A stretch of DNA of 64,000 nt, from contig NZ_FOYH01000008.1 of NCBI RefSeq assembly GCF_900116015.1, forward strand, positions 1 to 64,000, read 5' to 3'. Shown here one piece after another: positions 32,508-43,213 of the stretch. Made by a program: the position numbers and the translations under genes. The notes beneath the pieces were generated by a model. The model made no database searches and had not been told where the DNA came from. It worked only from the letters and a program-made list of their open reading frames with translations. The DNA comes from Enterobacter sp. kpr-6. Its GTDB lineage: Bacteria > Pseudomonadota > Gammaproteobacteria > Enterobacterales > Enterobacteriaceae. Each line of letters opens with the position of its first letter. The stretch's first letter is position 1.

Positions 32508-33881
32508 GTGCACCATCTTCCCATCTTTTGTCAATTACGCGGTCGTGACTGCCTGCTGGTCGGTGGTGGCGATGTCGCAGAACGTAAAGCCCGATTACTG
32601 ATGGAAGCCGGTGCGCGGCTCACCGTCAACGCCCTCGCCTTTGACCCACAATTTACCGTCTGGGCAAACGAAGGGATGCTGACGCTGGTGGAGGGGGCGT
32701 TTGATGAAACGCTGCTCGACACCACCTGGCTGGTGATTGCCGCCACGGATAATGAAACGGTCAACCAGCAGGTGAGCGACGCGGCGGAAGCCCGCCGTAT
32801 CTTCTGTAATGTGGTGGATGCCCCGCAGGAAGCCAGCTTTATTATGCCGTCGATTATCGACCGCTCACCGCTGATGGTCGCCGTGTCATCAGGCGGCACG
32901 TCCCCGGTTCTCGCGCGCCTGCTGCGTGAAAAACTCGAAGCGGTTCTGCCTCAACATCTGGGTCAGCTCGCGGCGTTCGCCGGTAAATTGCGTAGCCGTG
33001 TGAAAACCCATTTTGCCAGCGTCGGCGAGCGTCGCCGTTTCTGGGAAAAACTCTTCGTCAACGATCGTCTGGCACAATCCCTGGCCAATAATGATGACAA
33101 AGCCGTTAACGCCATCACCGAACAACTGCTCAACGAGCCGCTGGATAAGCGCGGTGAAGTGGTGCTGGTTGGCGCGGGGCCAGGCGATGCCGGACTGTTA
33201 ACGTTAAAGGGTCTGCAACAAATTCAGCAGGCGGATGTGGTGGTGTATGACCGCCTGGTCTCCGATGACATTATGAATCTGGTGCGACGCGACGCCGATC
33301 GTGTATTTGTCGGCAAACGTGCGGGCTACCACTGTGTGCCGCAGGAAGAAATCAACCAGATATTGCTGCGCGCGGCGCAATCCGGTAAACGCGTGGTACG
33401 TCTGAAAGGCGGCGACCCGTTTATCTTCGGGCGCGGTGGCGAAGAGCTGGAAACGCTGTGTCACGCGGGCATTCCGTTCTCCGTGGTGCCGGGCATTACT
33501 GCGGCGTCAGGCTGTTCCGCCTATTCCGGCATTCCGCTGACCCATCGCGATTACGCCCAGAGCGTGCGACTGATCACCGGGCATCTCAAAACCGGTGGTG
33601 AACTGGACTGGGAAAATCTGGCGGCAGAAAAGCAAACGCTGGTGTTCTATATGGGGCTAAATCAGGCTGCCACCATTCAGGCACAGTTAATCGCGCATGG
33701 GATGCCGACTGATATGCCGGTCGCGCTGGTAGAAAACGGCACTTCGATTAAGCAACGCGTGGTGAATGGCGCGCTCAGTGAACTAGGTGAACTGGCCACA
33801 CAGGTCGAAAGCCCGGCGCTGATTATCGTGGGTCGCGTGGTCAGTCTGCGTGACAAACTGAACTGGTTCTCGAATTACTAA
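32508..33881 (+). CDS. cysG: Siroheme synthase CysG
   Basis: Trifunctional enzyme making siroheme from uroporphyrinogen III, needed by NirB and sulfite reductase. It has 457 residues. The N-terminal dehydrogenase/ferrochelatase domain (1–~150, [16 protein letters not shown]) is followed by a linker and the C-terminal SAM-dependent methyltransferase (from about 216, [18 protein letters not shown], with [13 protein letters not shown]). It is the last gene of the nir operon, so cofactor and apoenzyme are made together. Confidence 0.97.
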   Translation: MHHLPIFCQLRGRDCLLVGGGDVAERKARLLMEAGARLTVNALAFDPQFTVWANEGMLTLVEGAFDETLLDTTWLVIAATDNETVNQQVSDAAEARRIFCNVVDAPQEASFIMPSIIDRSPLMVAVSSGGTSPVLARLLREKLEAVLPQHLGQLAAFAGKLRSRVKTHFASVGERRRFWEKLFVNDRLAQSLANNDDKAVNAITEQLLNEPLDKRGEVVLVGAGPGDAGLLTLKGLQQIQQADVVVYDRLVSDDIMNLVRRDADRVFVGKRAGYHCVPQEEINQILLRAAQSGKRVVRLKGGDPFIFGRGGEELETLCHAGIPFSVVPGITAASGCSAYSGIPLTHRDYAQSVRLITGHLKTGGELDWENLAAEKQTLVFYMGLNQAATIQAQLIAHGMPTDMPVALVENGTSIKQRVVNGALSELGELATQVESPALIIVGRVVSLRDKLNWFSNY

Positions 33882-33883
33882 AT

Positions 33884-33918
33884 AAAAAAGCCAGATGCTA
33901 AGCATCTGGCTTTTTTTA
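33884..33918. terminator. Bidirectional terminator between cysG and trpS
   Basis: AAAAAAGCCAGATGC and GCATCTGGCTTTTTTT form a symmetric stem with A and T tracts on both flanks. It can end both the nir operon (plus) and the aroK–trpS operon (minus). Confidence 0.93.
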
Positions 33919-33928
33919 CGCGTAACTT

Positions 33929-34933
33929 TTACGGTCTGCCGACAAAACCAATGGCTTTGTAGACCGCTTTCAGCGTTTCGGACGCCTGCGCGCTGGCTTT
34001 TTCTGCGCCTTCTTTCATGATTTTTTGCAGGAATGCTTCGTCATTACGATAGCGGTGATAACGCTCCTGCAGCTCAGTCAGCATGCCGGAAACGGCGTCT
34101 GCAACTTCACCTTTCAGATGGCCGTACATTTTGCCTTCAAAGTGCGCTTCCAGCTCAGGAATGCTCTGACCGGTGACACCAGAAAGAATATCCAGCAGGT
34201 TAGACACGCCCGCCTTCTCTTTCACATCGTAACGCACGACCGCAGGCTCGTCGGAGTCGGTCACGGCGCGCTTGATCTTCTTAACCACCGATTTCGGATC
34301 TTCCAGCAGGCCGATCACGTTGTTGCGGTTATCGTCAGACTTGGACATTTTCTTGGTCGGTTCGAGCAGAGACATCACGCGCGCACCGGATTTCGGAATA
34401 AACGGCTCAGGCACTTTAAACACATCGCCGTAAATGGCGTTAAAGCGCTGAGCGATATCACGGCTTAGTTCAAGGTGCTGTTTCTGATCTTCGCCTACCG
34501 GAACCTGATTGGTCTGATACAGCAGGATGTCGGCAGCCATCAGCACCGGGTAGTCGAACAGACCCGCGTTGATGTTCTCTGCGTAACGCGCTGATTTGTC
34601 TTTGAACTGCGTCATGCGGCTCAGTTCACCAAAGTAGGTGTAGCAGTTCAGCGCCCAGCCAAGCTGTGCGTGCTCCGGCACGTGAGACTGGACAAAGATC
34701 GTGCTCTTTTCAGGATCGATGCCGCACGCCAGATACAGCGCCAAAGTGTCGAGCGTCGCGTTATAGAGCTTTTCCGGGTCCTGACGCGCGGTGATGGCAT
34801 GCAGGTCAACGATGCAATAGATGCAATGGTAGTCATCCTGCATGTTTACCCACTGACGCAGCGCACCCATATAGTTGCCAATGGTCAGTTCACCTGAGGG
34901 CTGTGCGCCGCTAAAGACGATGGGCTTAGTCAT
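33929..34933 (-). CDS. trpS: Tryptophanyl-tRNA synthetase
   Basis: Class I aminoacyl-tRNA synthetase charging tRNA-Trp. It has 334 residues from ATG 34933 ([20 protein letters not shown]). The HIGH-like motif is TIGN near residue 20 and the KMSKS loop is KKMSKSDDN near 195. An extension of 24 residues lies within gph and was rejected. It overlaps the gph end by 8 bases and is the last gene of the aroK–aroB–damX–dam–rpe–gph–trpS cluster. Confidence 0.98.
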   Translation of the reverse strand: MTKPIVFSGAQPSGELTIGNYMGALRQWVNMQDDYHCIYCIVDLHAITARQDPEKLYNATLDTLALYLACGIDPEKSTIFVQSHVPEHAQLGWALNCYTYFGELSRMTQFKDKSARYAENINAGLFDYPVLMAADILLYQTNQVPVGEDQKQHLELSRDIAQRFNAIYGDVFKVPEPFIPKSGARVMSLLEPTKKMSKSDDNRNNVIGLLEDPKSVVKKIKRAVTDSDEPAVVRYDVKEKAGVSNLLDILSGVTGQSIPELEAHFEGKMYGHLKGEVADAVSGMLTELQERYHRYRNDEAFLQKIMKEGAEKASAQASETLKAVYKAIGFVGRP

Positions 34934-35687
34934 TTTTTTGTTCCTGATTTTCACTATGCGAAAGCCCGAAAATGGGCAATAAGTCTTTGAAATTATCGAA
35001 CACATGGTCCGGCTCGCTTAACGCAATGGCTTCACCATAGTTATAGCCATAGGTCAGACCGACAGAGCAGCAGCCTGCGGCGCGAGCAGCCAGAATATCA
35101 TTGCGGGAATCCCCCACAAAGAGCAGTGCCTGGGGTTCGATGCCTAATCTTTCAGCCACCAGCAGCAGCGGTTCCGGATGCGGTTTTTTGTTCTCAACGT
35201 CATCGCCGCCGATCACCACGCTAAAGTAGTGAGCGATATTCAGCGATTCCAGAATGGGAGCCACAAACGGCGTGGGCTTATTCGTCACCAGCGCCAGCGG
35301 CAACCCCTGTGAATGCAGAGCGGCCAGCGTCTGCTCAACGTCAGGAAACAGGAAACTGCCCTCTGTCACCACATCGGCATAATAGCGATCGAAGAGTTTA
35401 CGCAGCATGCGCTGCTGTTCGTCTTCCGGGATATCCGCATGATCGACCGCAGGTTTACCCACGCTTGCACGCTGGGATGCCCGCTCCTGGCGCGACCAGC
35501 TCAGCGCACGCTGCATCATGACGTCGGCACCGTTGCCGATCCACGTCACTACACGCTCTTCGCCTGCCTGGGGTAACTCCAGCGCATAGAGCGCCATATC
35601 AACCGCGTGGGTTAAACCGGGTGCGCTGTCGACCAGCGTGCCATCAAGATCAAACGCCACGCCACGGATTGTCTGCATTTTATTCAT
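34926..35687 (-). CDS. gph: Phosphoglycolate phosphatase
   Basis: HAD-superfamily phosphatase removing 2-phosphoglycolate formed during repair of 3'-phosphoglycolate DNA ends. It has 253 residues. Motif I is FDLDGTLVD with nucleophile D13 and acid D15; motif II is LVTNK, motif III Lys lies near KKPHPEP, and motif IV is VGDSRND. It overlaps rpe by 8 bases and trpS by 8, so translation is coupled. Confidence 0.96.
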   Translation of the reverse strand: MNKMQTIRGVAFDLDGTLVDSAPGLTHAVDMALYALELPQAGEERVVTWIGNGADVMMQRALSWSRQERASQRASVGKPAVDHADIPEDEQQRMLRKLFDRYYADVVTEGSFLFPDVEQTLAALHSQGLPLALVTNKPTPFVAPILESLNIAHYFSVVIGGDDVENKKPHPEPLLLVAERLGIEPQALLFVGDSRNDILAARAAGCCSVGLTYGYNYGEAIALSEPDHVFDNFKDLLPIFGLSHSENQEQKND

Positions 35688-36357
35688 GACTTACCTTTGC
35701 CAGTTCAGCGCGCATATCATCAATGACTTTTTTATAGTCTGGCTGATCGAAAATCGCGGAGCCCGCCACAAACATATCGGCACCGGCAGCAGCGATTTCA
35801 CCAATGTTGCTCGCCTTCACGCCGCCGTCCACTTCGAGGCGAATGTCATAGCCGGACTCATCAATACGGCGGCGCACTTCACGCAGTTTATCCAGCGTGT
35901 GCGGAAGGAAAGACTGGCCGCCAAAACCTGGGTTAACGGACATCAGCAAGATCACATCCAGCTTGTCCATCACATAGTCCAGATAGCTCAGCGATGTGGC
36001 CGGATTAAACACCAGGCCCGCTTTACAGCCGTTCTCTTTGATCAGTTGCAGCGTGCGATCGACATGCTCAGAGGCTTCAGGATGAAACGTAATAATGCTG
36101 GCACCGGCGGCCGCAAAATCCGGCACCAGGCGGTCTACCGGTTTCACCATCAAATGCACATCGATGGGGGCAGTAATGCCGTAATTGCGCAGCGCTTTTA
36201 GCACCATCGGCCCGATAGTCAGGTTCGGCACATAGTGGTTATCCATCACGTCAAAGTGCACGACATCGCCACCGGCAGCCAGCGCTTTCTCGGTGTCTTC
36301 ACCCAGGCGGGCAAAATCAGCCGACAGAATGGAAGGGGCAATTAAATACTGTTTCAT
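35680..36357 (-). CDS. rpe: Ribulose-phosphate 3-epimerase
   Basis: TIM-barrel epimerase of the pentose phosphate pathway (ribulose 5-phosphate to xylulose 5-phosphate). It has 225 residues from ATG 36357 ([20 protein letters not shown]). AGGAGATGCGG upstream favours this start over the ATG two codons earlier. [17 protein letters not shown] and [13 protein letters not shown] are signature stretches with metal and catalytic residues. It lies between dam and gph. Confidence 0.97.
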   Translation of the reverse strand: MKQYLIAPSILSADFARLGEDTEKALAAGGDVVHFDVMDNHYVPNLTIGPMVLKALRNYGITAPIDVHLMVKPVDRLVPDFAAAGASIITFHPEASEHVDRTLQLIKENGCKAGLVFNPATSLSYLDYVMDKLDVILLMSVNPGFGGQSFLPHTLDKLREVRRRIDESGYDIRLEVDGGVKASNIGEIAAAGADMFVAGSAIFDQPDYKKVIDDMRAELAKVSHE

Positions 36358-36396
36358 CCGCATCTCCTTGAGAAGTTTAGCGGCGGGCGAAACGGC

Positions 36397-37209
36397 TCAT
36401 GGGCGATACAGAGCCAGCAGTTCGTCCACCTTTTTACGTGTGCCGCCGTTGCTGCTAATGCTGCGTCGTACTTTTACCAAATGCCACTCAGCCTGGCGGT
36501 ACCATTCACGGGTTAATGAGGTGTCGTGATTAGAAATGAGCACCGGGATCCGATCATTCTTCAGGCTTTCAGCAAGCGCGGCAAGATGCGCCTGCTGTTC
36601 AAGGCTAAAGCTGTTGGTGTGGTAGGCAGTGAAATTGGCGGTCGCAGACAGCGGCGCATAGGGCGGATCGCAATAGACCACCGTGTCTTTGTCTGCGCGC
36701 GCCATGCTGTCGGCATAAGATTCACAGAAGAAGAAAGCGTTTTGCGCTTTTTCAGCAAAGTGGTACAGCTCATCTTCCGGGAAATAAGGCTTCTTATAAC
36801 GACCAAAAGGAACATTGAATTCACCACGTAAATTGTAGCGACACAGGCCGTTATAGCCGTGGCGGTTGAGGTATAAAAACAGCACGGCGCGACGCAATGG
36901 CTCGCGGCACTGATTAAACTCTTCCCGCAGTTGGTAATAGACTTCCGCCTGATTCGTTTCCGGGACGAACAGCGCGCGCGCGCACTGCACATACTCATCG
37001 GTACGTGTTTTTACGATGTCGTAAAGACTGATCAGGTCGCTGTTGATATCGGCGAGGATATAACGAGAAAAGTCGGTATTGAGAAATACCGACCCGGCTC
37101 CCACAAAGGGTTCAATAAGACACTCGCCCTCAGGCAAGTGCTTCTTGATATCATCAAGCAGGGGGTACTTGCCCCCTGCCCATTTTAGAAAAGCGCGATT
37201 CTTTTTCAT
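36397..37209 (-). CDS. dam: DNA adenine methylase (GATC)
   Basis: Solitary N6-adenine methyltransferase modifying GATC, used for mismatch-repair strand choice, SeqA control of replication and gene regulation. It has 270 residues. The SAM-binding motif is FVGAGSVFLN (35–44) and the catalytic DPPY is at 181–184. The N-terminal FLKWAGGKYPL is typical. It sits in the usual place between damX and rpe. Confidence 0.98.
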   Translation of the reverse strand: MKKNRAFLKWAGGKYPLLDDIKKHLPEGECLIEPFVGAGSVFLNTDFSRYILADINSDLISLYDIVKTRTDEYVQCARALFVPETNQAEVYYQLREEFNQCREPLRRAVLFLYLNRHGYNGLCRYNLRGEFNVPFGRYKKPYFPEDELYHFAEKAQNAFFFCESYADSMARADKDTVVYCDPPYAPLSATANFTAYHTNSFSLEQQAHLAALAESLKNDRIPVLISNHDTSLTREWYRQAEWHLVKVRRSISSNGGTRKKVDELLALYRP

Positions 37210-37276
37210 GCTGACTGACTAATTACACCTTCTCCGGCTGTGGAAAAAGCTCCGACAGCATACTGCGCTTTTATCA

Positions 37277-38575
37277 TTATTTAAGATCGGCCTGCACCTG
37301 GTGCAACGGCTTCGCCCATGGGTTTTTCGCCTGAACATCAGCGGGCAGCGTGGACACAGCGCGTTTAGCTTCATCTTTCGACGCGTAAACACCGGTGACC
37401 AGGACATACCAGGGCTGACCGTTACGGGAGGTCTGATAAACCACAAAGTTTTTCAGATTCTCTTTTTTAGCCCATGCATTCAGGTTGTTATAGTTGGATG
37501 AACTGCTCAACTGCAACGTGTAGTGGCTTGCTGGTGCTGATTTTAACGAACCCACGTTACCTGTCGAGCTGCCGCCAGACGCTGCGGGAGCGGTAGCCGC
37601 AGGCGCGCTCGCTGCCGGTTTAGCCGGTGCGCTGGTCGTGGCTTTTGGTTGCGTGACGGTCGGCGCAGGCGTTTGCGTTTTCACCGGGGCGCTTGCTACC
37701 GTTTCGCTACGCTTCGGTTGCGTCGGTACTGCTTTCGGTTCAGCACGCGGCGTTTGCGGTTTCGGCTCAATCACAGCCTGTTTGCGTTCGGTCGTGGTGC
37801 GCGGCGCGGTATGACGCGTGGTTTCTGCCGGTTCTGCAGGCTTCGCACTGCCGTTACGCAGCGGCGCGACGGTTGCCGGTTCAGTCGGTAATGTGGAGTT
37901 CACCGCCACATTATTAAGCTGATTCTGGCTTTCCGGCTGTGTCAGCGCGTTATTGAGATCGCCCTGCACTTCTACGCGCTGTTGACCTTCTGGCGTAGCA
38001 GGTGCCTGAGCTTCGGTTGGGGTCGATGAAATCGGCGGCAGCGTCACATCACGGGAAGCACCCGCCGTCTGTTCAGCAGAGGTGGTGCCCGGCGCAGGCT
38101 GAGTCGCGTTAGCCTGATCGGCAGCACTGCCAGCATTACCGGTATTACCGGTATTACCAGCATTACCCGACAGGTCGATGTTCTTTTCTGTAGAAGCCGT
38201 TTGCTCATCGGTGTTTTTGCTCACGGGCGCTTTCAGCGCAGAGCCAATACCAATAATGAGCACGATCAGCACCAGGATCCCGAGGCCAATCATCATGTAC
38301 TGACGGGAGGCGGGTTTAGCGGCTGCGGCTTTTTTACGTTTGCGGGGACGGCGCTCTTCGCGCTCCTCATCCATTGAGTCAACGTCGTCATCTTCATAAT
38401 CTTCGTCTTCACGCGGCTTGCGGGCACGCGCCGGACGACGATCGTCAGCATCCAGATCGACATCATCAAAATTGATCTGCGGCTCGCTATCGCGGTCAGA
38501 AGATTGACGAGAACGACCAGTACGACGATCGCTGGGATCGGGTTTCAGCTCGTCTTCTGGTTTGAATTCATCCAT
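37277..38575 (-). CDS. damX: Cell-division SPOR-domain protein DamX
   Basis: Bitopic inner-membrane protein recruited to the septum, where its SPOR domain binds denuded peptidoglycan. It has 432 residues. An acidic/Arg-rich cytoplasmic N-terminus (1–92) is followed by one membrane helix (93–113, [19 protein letters not shown]), a long Pro/Ala/Thr-rich periplasmic stalk, and a C-terminal SPOR domain (about 355–432). A Gly-Asn-rich run (137–149) is encoded by 9-bp tandem repeats. It lies between aroB and dam. Confidence 0.95.
   Translation of the reverse strand: MDEFKPEDELKPDPSDRRTGRSRQSSDRDSEPQINFDDVDLDADDRRPARARKPREDEDYEDDDVDSMDEEREERRPRKRKKAAAAKPASRQYMMIGLGILVLIVLIIGIGSALKAPVSKNTDEQTASTEKNIDLSGNAGNTGNTGNAGSAADQANATQPAPGTTSAEQTAGASRDVTLPPISSTPTEAQAPATPEGQQRVEVQGDLNNALTQPESQNQLNNVAVNSTLPTEPATVAPLRNGSAKPAEPAETTRHTAPRTTTERKQAVIEPKPQTPRAEPKAVPTQPKRSETVASAPVKTQTPAPTVTQPKATTSAPAKPAASAPAATAPAASGGSSTGNVGSLKSAPASHYTLQLSSSSNYNNLNAWAKKENLKNFVVYQTSRNGQPWYVLVTGVYASKDEAKRAVSTLPADVQAKNPWAKPLHQVQADLK
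38133..38168 (-). repeat. 9-bp tandem repeats within damX
   Basis: Four near-identical 9-base units of the type GGTATTACC/GCATTACC encode the Gly-Asn-Ala/Thr run near residues 137–149 of the periplasmic stalk. The unit keeps frame, so copy-number change would alter stalk length without a frameshift. Confidence 0.8.
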
Positions 38576-38638
38576 TTAACACCCCACTCATAGGCTAGTG
38601 CGACCACTTATGCTATGCACATCGCCCGAAGTTAAAAC

Positions 38639-38656
38639 GCCACGGCAGGCCGTGGC
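38639..38656. terminator. Hairpin in the aroB–damX spacer
   Basis: GCCACGG-cagg-CCGTGGC is a perfect 7-bp stem 22 bases after the aroB stop (minus strand). There is no long T run, so it may be an RNA processing or pause site rather than a full terminator. Confidence 0.45.
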
Positions 38657-38677
38657 CAGACCTTTCTAATTGAACGC

Positions 38678-39760
38678 TTACTGGCAATCAGCAATGGCGC
38701 TAAGAACCACGTCATGCGGAACGCCGCCGCGAACTTCGCTCTTGCCAATGGCAAGCGGGAGCACTAAGCGCATCTCGCCCGCCAGGACTTTTTTGTCTCG
38801 CATCATGTGAGGCAGGAACGCCTCACAGGACATCTCTTGCGGGCCACTGACCGGCAGACCTGCACGCTTGAGTAAAGTGATAATACGTTGTGTATCGGCT
38901 TTATCGAACTGACCAAGACGCTCTGAAACGTGCGCGGCCATGACCATACCTGCCGCTACCGCTTCGCCATGAAGCCAGTTGCCGTAGCCCATTTCCGCTT
39001 CGATAGCATGGCCAAAAGTATGTCCAAGGTTCAGTAAAGCACGTAAGCCCGTTTCGCGCTCGTCAGCCGCCACAACTTCGGCTTTTAGCTCACAGCAGCG
39101 GCGAATACAGTACGCCATCGCCGGGCCGTCGAGTCGCAGCAGGGCATCAAGATTTTCCTCAAGCCAGCAAAAGAACTCGCCGTCCAGAATGATGCCATAT
39201 TTAATGACCTCAGCCAGACCTGAAGAGAGTTCACGTGCCGGAAGCGTAGACAGACAGTCGAGATCCACCACCACCGAAGCGGGCTGGTAGAACGCACCAA
39301 TCATATTTTTGCCAAGAGGATGGTTGACGGCAGTTTTGCCCCCAACAGAGGAATCTACCTGCGAAAGAAGCGTGGTAGGCACCTGAATAAAGCGTACCCC
39401 GCGCTGATAGCTGGCGGCGGCGAATCCCGTAAGATCGCCAACCACACCGCCACCTAACGCGACGAGCGTTGTGTCACGCCCGTGAGGTTTTTGCAGTAAG
39501 GCTGTGAAGACTGTATCCAGTACCGTCAGGCTTTTATATTGTTCGCCGTCAGGCAGAACAACGCTATCTACGTTAATTCCCGCCTTTTCAAGAACCTGGC
39601 GGACTTTATCGAGATACAGCGGAGCCAGTGTCTCGTTAGTGACCAGCATGACCTGGTCGCCGGACTTCAACGGCAAGAAGGAAGCTGGATCGTTAAACAA
39701 GCCAGCCGCGATGGTGATAGGGTAACTACGTTCCCCAAGAGTGACGGTGATCCTCTCCAT
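38678..39760 (-). CDS. aroB: 3-dehydroquinate synthase
   Basis: NAD- and metal-dependent second enzyme of the shikimate pathway (DAHP to 3-dehydroquinate). It has 360 residues. The nucleotide region [10 protein letters not shown], the segment [19 protein letters not shown], and the metal ligands in [22 protein letters not shown] are visible. It follows aroK by 55 bases in the same operon. Confidence 0.98.
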   Translation of the reverse strand: MERITVTLGERSYPITIAAGLFNDPASFLPLKSGDQVMLVTNETLAPLYLDKVRQVLEKAGINVDSVVLPDGEQYKSLTVLDTVFTALLQKPHGRDTTLVALGGGVVGDLTGFAAASYQRGVRFIQVPTTLLSQVDSSVGGKTAVNHPLGKNMIGAFYQPASVVVDLDCLSTLPARELSSGLAEVIKYGIILDGEFFCWLEENLDALLRLDGPAMAYCIRRCCELKAEVVAADERETGLRALLNLGHTFGHAIEAEMGYGNWLHGEAVAAGMVMAAHVSERLGQFDKADTQRIITLLKRAGLPVSGPQEMSCEAFLPHMMRDKKVLAGEMRLVLPLAIGKSEVRGGVPHDVVLSAIADCQ

Positions 39761-39815
39761 GACGCGACATCCACCTTAGTTGCTTAAACCCGCAGGCTTT
39801 GTAAGTAAGTCAGAA

Positions 39816-40337
39816 TCAGTTGCTTTCCAGCATATTAATAATCTGGTTTGCGACCACTTTTGCGCTCTGGTCGTCAGTGCGAATGGTCACGTCAGCAATC
39901 TCTTCGTACAGCGGATTACGTTCGTTAGCCAGCGCTTCCAGTACTTCACGCGGAGGTGTATCCACTTGTAACAGCGGACGTTTTTTATCACGTTGAGTAC
40001 GAGCCAGTTGCTTTTCGATAGTGGTTTCCAGATACACCACTACACCACGAGCGGAGAGACGATTACGGGTTTCGCGTGATTTCACAGAGCCGCCGCCAGT
40101 TGCCAGCACAATGCCCTGTTTTTCAGTCAGTTCATTAATGACTTTTTCTTCGCGATCGCGGAAACCTTCTTCACCTTCTACATCGAAGACCCAGCCCACA
40201 TCAGCTCCGGTTCGTTTCTCAATCTCTTGATCAGAATCGTAAAATTCCATATTGAGTTGTTGAGCTAACTGACGCCCAATAGTGCTTTTGCCGGCACCCA
40301 TAGGCCCAACCAGAAAGATATTGCGTTTCTCTGCCAT
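39816..40337 (-). CDS. aroK: Shikimate kinase I
   Basis: ATP-dependent phosphorylation of shikimate in aromatic amino acid synthesis. It has 173 residues. The P-loop GPMGAGKS is at 11–18, [11 protein letters not shown] is the substrate Asp region, and LATGGGSV and [11 protein letters not shown] complete the substrate and lid sites. It is the first gene of the long minus-strand cluster down to trpS. Confidence 0.98.
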   Translation of the reverse strand: MAEKRNIFLVGPMGAGKSTIGRQLAQQLNMEFYDSDQEIEKRTGADVGWVFDVEGEEGFRDREEKVINELTEKQGIVLATGGGSVKSRETRNRLSARGVVVYLETTIEKQLARTQRDKKRPLLQVDTPPREVLEALANERNPLYEEIADVTIRTDDQSAKVVANQIINMLESN

Positions 40338-40672
40338 TTTTTCGGTATTACTAAGACTATTCGTTAATGGTAAACCCGCTTCGCAGACACCCAGCGCAGC
40401 AGGACATGAACTGAAACCTCATATGGTGAGTTCGAGAATCAGACTGAAAATTATCTCAATACTCCGGCTTGTTTGGCAACTGAATAAATCACCAATCCTT
40501 CACAGAGGTCAATTGAGGTGTGACGGGACTACCTGACGCTCAAATCGGTACTCCTTGTAAGCTAATTCATCTCTCACGTCAAACACCTGAGTTCAGTTCA
40601 GCGCAAAAACCATCAAGTTTAGACCTTAAACGCCATTACTCATCCTGAATTGTCATAATATTTATAAAATCA
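40338..40672 (-). promoter_or_regulatory. hofQ–aroK intergenic region with aroK promoter candidate
   Basis: 335 bases without a convincing gene. On the minus strand TTGCCA (40479–40474) and GATAAT (40455–40450) are 18 bases apart, a good sigma-70 promoter about 112 bases before aroK. The rest is AT-rich, and I see no hairpin with a T run. Both hofQ and aroK read on the minus strand, so this region also holds the end of the hof transcript. Confidence 0.55.
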
Positions 40673-41920
40673 TTAATGCAGCGGCACGAGACGCGGCGTG
40701 ATAAACACCACCAGTTCGCGCTTTTCGTTATCTTTACCGTCGTGGCGAAAGAGTTGCCCTACCCATGGAATGCTGCCCAACACCGGAATTTTATCGCTGG
40801 AGTTTTTCTTCTTTTGTTGGAAGATCCCACCCAATGCCAGCGTTTCGCCGCTTTTCACTTCCACCTGCGTTTCGATTTCCTGCTTATCAATAGCCAGTGT
40901 TTCTCCTTCGGCCTGCTGTAAAACCTGGCCGGGCATATTCTGGCTGATATGCAATTTCAGGCGCACGCGGCCCTCGCCGAGTACCGTTGGCGTCACTTCC
41001 ATACCCAGTACCGCTTCTTTAAATTCCACGGACGTCGCGCCGCTTTCACCGCTGGACACCTGATAGGGAATTTCACTGCCCTGCTTAATGCTGGCCGGTT
41101 GCAGATGCGAGGCGAGCAGGCGCGGGCTGGCGATGATATCCAGCTTTTGCTCCTGTTCCAGCGCCGATAGCTCAAAATCCAGCATGCGTCCGTCAATGCG
41201 CCCGATGTTAAAGCCCACACGCGTTGTGGCGCTGGCGACAGACAAATCCGCGCTCATGGCCGCAACCTGCCCCACTTTACCGGGCGCGTCTGCCACCCCG
41301 TCGGCCAGATTCCACTTCACACCCAGTTCGCGCAGGCTCTTTTCATTAATAGTGACGATATGCGCCGCCAGTTCGACCTGCTCGACAGGCAGATCCATTT
41401 GCTCCGCCCAGAGCGTTAATGCTTTAAGCGCAGTTTGAGTGTCACGAAGCAACAGGCGATTGGTGCGTTTATCCACCGTCATGGTGCCTTTTGGGCTCAA
41501 TAACTTTTCGCCTGCTTTGGCCAGTTCGCTGGCGTCAGCATAACGAAGCAGCAGGCTTTTACTGTGCAGCGGCAGATTGAGTTGCTGCTTTTCCCGCTCA
41601 GCCTGCAGGCTCGCCTGCTTTTGCTGCTGCCAGGCTTGTGAGTGGACATGCAAAACATTTCCCTGCTTATCCAGCGTCAGACCGGCACTGGCAATCACCG
41701 TTTCCAGCGCCTGCTTCCATGGCACGTTAACCAGATGGAGCGACAGCACACCGCTGACATCCGGCGAGACGACAAGGTTGTGTTTCTCCTGCTCAGCCAG
41801 CGTTTGCAGCACCTGCACCACGGGGACATCATCCACCACCAGCGTCACGGGCTTCGGTTTTTCCGCCTGCGCGTTGAGTGTGCTGCACACTATGACTCCC
41901 GCCACTATCCATCGCTTCAT
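40673..41920 (-). CDS. hofQ: Secretin-like DNA uptake protein HofQ
   Basis: Outer-membrane secretin of the ComE/PilQ type, linked in enterobacteria to use of external DNA as a nutrient. It has 415 residues from ATG 41920 (MKRWIVAGVIVCSTLNAQA, a signal peptide). N-terminal STN/N domains (about 25–190) precede the secretin domain (about 230–415), which has the typical SGATSVEFKEAVLGMEVTPT and VEVKSGETLALGGIF. It is the last gene of hofMNOPQ and overlaps hofP by 92 bases in the reading chosen for that gene. Confidence 0.93.
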   Translation of the reverse strand: MKRWIVAGVIVCSTLNAQAEKPKPVTLVVDDVPVVQVLQTLAEQEKHNLVVSPDVSGVLSLHLVNVPWKQALETVIASAGLTLDKQGNVLHVHSQAWQQQKQASLQAEREKQQLNLPLHSKSLLLRYADASELAKAGEKLLSPKGTMTVDKRTNRLLLRDTQTALKALTLWAEQMDLPVEQVELAAHIVTINEKSLRELGVKWNLADGVADAPGKVGQVAAMSADLSVASATTRVGFNIGRIDGRMLDFELSALEQEQKLDIIASPRLLASHLQPASIKQGSEIPYQVSSGESGATSVEFKEAVLGMEVTPTVLGEGRVRLKLHISQNMPGQVLQQAEGETLAIDKQEIETQVEVKSGETLALGGIFQQKKKNSSDKIPVLGSIPWVGQLFRHDGKDNEKRELVVFITPRLVPLH

Positions 41921-42242
41921 GTTGTTTTCCCTCTCGCTTCCATTGCCACTGTTGCGGTTCACAGCCCGCGCCAGTCATAAGATGAATCTCTTCTTCGGTG
42001 ATCCGCTCAATCCGCCATCCTGCTGGCAAGACTTCACCCACGCCTACCCGCCGCCACGTTCCCGCCGCGTCCTTCACAATTCCTTTTGCCTGGTGTTGGG
42101 TGATGACCACGCCCTGATAGTGCCATTGTGTGAGTTGCGCCGACTGGCAGAGATCGGGCTGGGGTTTGAAGGGATCACGCATCCCGGTAAGTAGCCACAG
42201 CGCAACGGTGATCAGTAGCAGACGCTCAGGATTCATCGCCAT
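41829..42242 (-). CDS. hofP: HofP, PilP-like DNA utilisation protein
   Basis: Small protein of 137 residues with a hydrophobic N-terminus (MAMNPERLLLITVALWLLTG), probably a signal or anchor. The middle part resembles PilP/HofP (KGIVKDAAGTWRRVGVGEVLP). The last ~30 residues (EGKQHEAMDSGG onward) overlap hofQ in another frame and are of low complexity; E. coli HofP is of similar length. It starts inside the end of hofO. Function is inferred from family and cluster. Confidence 0.85.
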   Translation of the reverse strand: MAMNPERLLLITVALWLLTGMRDPFKPQPDLCQSAQLTQWHYQGVVITQHQAKGIVKDAAGTWRRVGVGEVLPAGWRIERITEEEIHLMTGAGCEPQQWQWKREGKQHEAMDSGGSHSVQHTQRAGGKTEARDAGGG

Positions 42243-42696
42243 TCTCCAGTTGCAGCGTCAAACTCAGCGCCTCGCCTTTGGGCTCCAGAGAAAACGCACT
42301 CACGTACATATTGCGCTGTGCAAGTTGTTCAAAAATGTCACCCACCCGTTCCCACTGCACCTCAAGCGCCATTTCGCCGCCGTTATTGCCGGGCTGCCAG
42401 CGTGTGAGTTGTGCCTGTGGATGCTGGAAATCGAGCGGGGTAAAGGCTTTTGTGACCTCCGCCGCGGCCTGTGTGTGAAGGGCCTGCCGCTGTTGTACGG
42501 CTTTCGGCCATTGCTCACGCACGGCGTGGCGCTGCGCAATAAGATGCTCACGCTGCTGGCCGAGCGCGCTCCAGGCCGGATACACGACGCTCCACCCGCT
42601 TAATAAAAGGAGGCTCAGAGTGAGCAGCAACCAGACGCCCACCCGACCACGGGCGGATAAGGCATACCAGTGTTCAAGGCTGCGGTTCATTGGCAT
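42226..42696 (-). CDS. hofO: HofO, PilO-like DNA utilisation protein
   Basis: Bitopic inner-membrane protein of 156 residues. A short cytoplasmic N-terminus, one membrane helix (about 18–38, GVWLLLTLSLLLLSGWSVVY) and a periplasmic coiled-coil plus ferredoxin-like region follow the PilO plan. It overlaps hofN by 23 bases and hofP by 17. Confidence 0.88.
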   Translation of the reverse strand: MPMNRSLEHWYALSARGRVGVWLLLTLSLLLLSGWSVVYPAWSALGQQREHLIAQRHAVREQWPKAVQQRQALHTQAAAEVTKAFTPLDFQHPQAQLTRWQPGNNGGEMALEVQWERVGDIFEQLAQRNMYVSAFSLEPKGEALSLTLQLENGDES

Positions 42697-43213
42697 CGCC
42701 CTTGATCAACTGATGGCTAAACTGCCAGCGACCTTCGGCATCACGCGCCGCGCTGCCTGCTTTACCGGCATGAAATCCAGGTAGCGCTTTAAGCCCCGAC
42801 TCAAACTTTGCAAGCGCGTCAAAGGAGGTGGCGTAGCCTGCCAGCTCAAGTTTGCCCTGCTGGTAACGCAGCCCGGTCAGCCAGGCACGATCGGGCATTT
42901 GTCCGGCCAGATGCATCAGTGCGTGCTGCCAGTGACGCGTCGCCTGACGCTGTTTTTCATGGCGCTCATTAGTCTGCCTCTGTTTTTCCAGCGCCTGCCA
43001 TTGCTGTTTTTGTGTCGCAAAAGCGTTCAGCAATGCGGCATCGGCCTGCGCAATGAGGGCGAGCATTTGCCGCTCAGCCTGGAGAACCTGACGGCAGGCG
43101 AACGCCGTCAGCAGGATAACGATCAGCGTCCCGACGAAGATCGCCGACCAGATATTCCGGCAACGCGTTTGCCGCTGGATGCGCCAGGGGAGAAGATTGA
43201 CCGTATATGTCAT
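42674..43213 (-). CDS. hofN: HofN, PilN-like DNA utilisation protein
   Basis: Bitopic inner-membrane protein of 179 residues. The N-terminal VNLLPWRIQR is the conserved PilN motif that binds PilM/HofM. A membrane helix (about 22–42) and a periplasmic coiled coil rich in Gln/Arg/Lys follow. The start overlaps the hofM stop by one base. Confidence 0.9.
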   Translation of the reverse strand: MTYTVNLLPWRIQRQTRCRNIWSAIFVGTLIVILLTAFACRQVLQAERQMLALIAQADAALLNAFATQKQQWQALEKQRQTNERHEKQRQATRHWQHALMHLAGQMPDRAWLTGLRYQQGKLELAGYATSFDALAKFESGLKALPGFHAGKAGSAARDAEGRWQFSHQLIKGDANEPQP

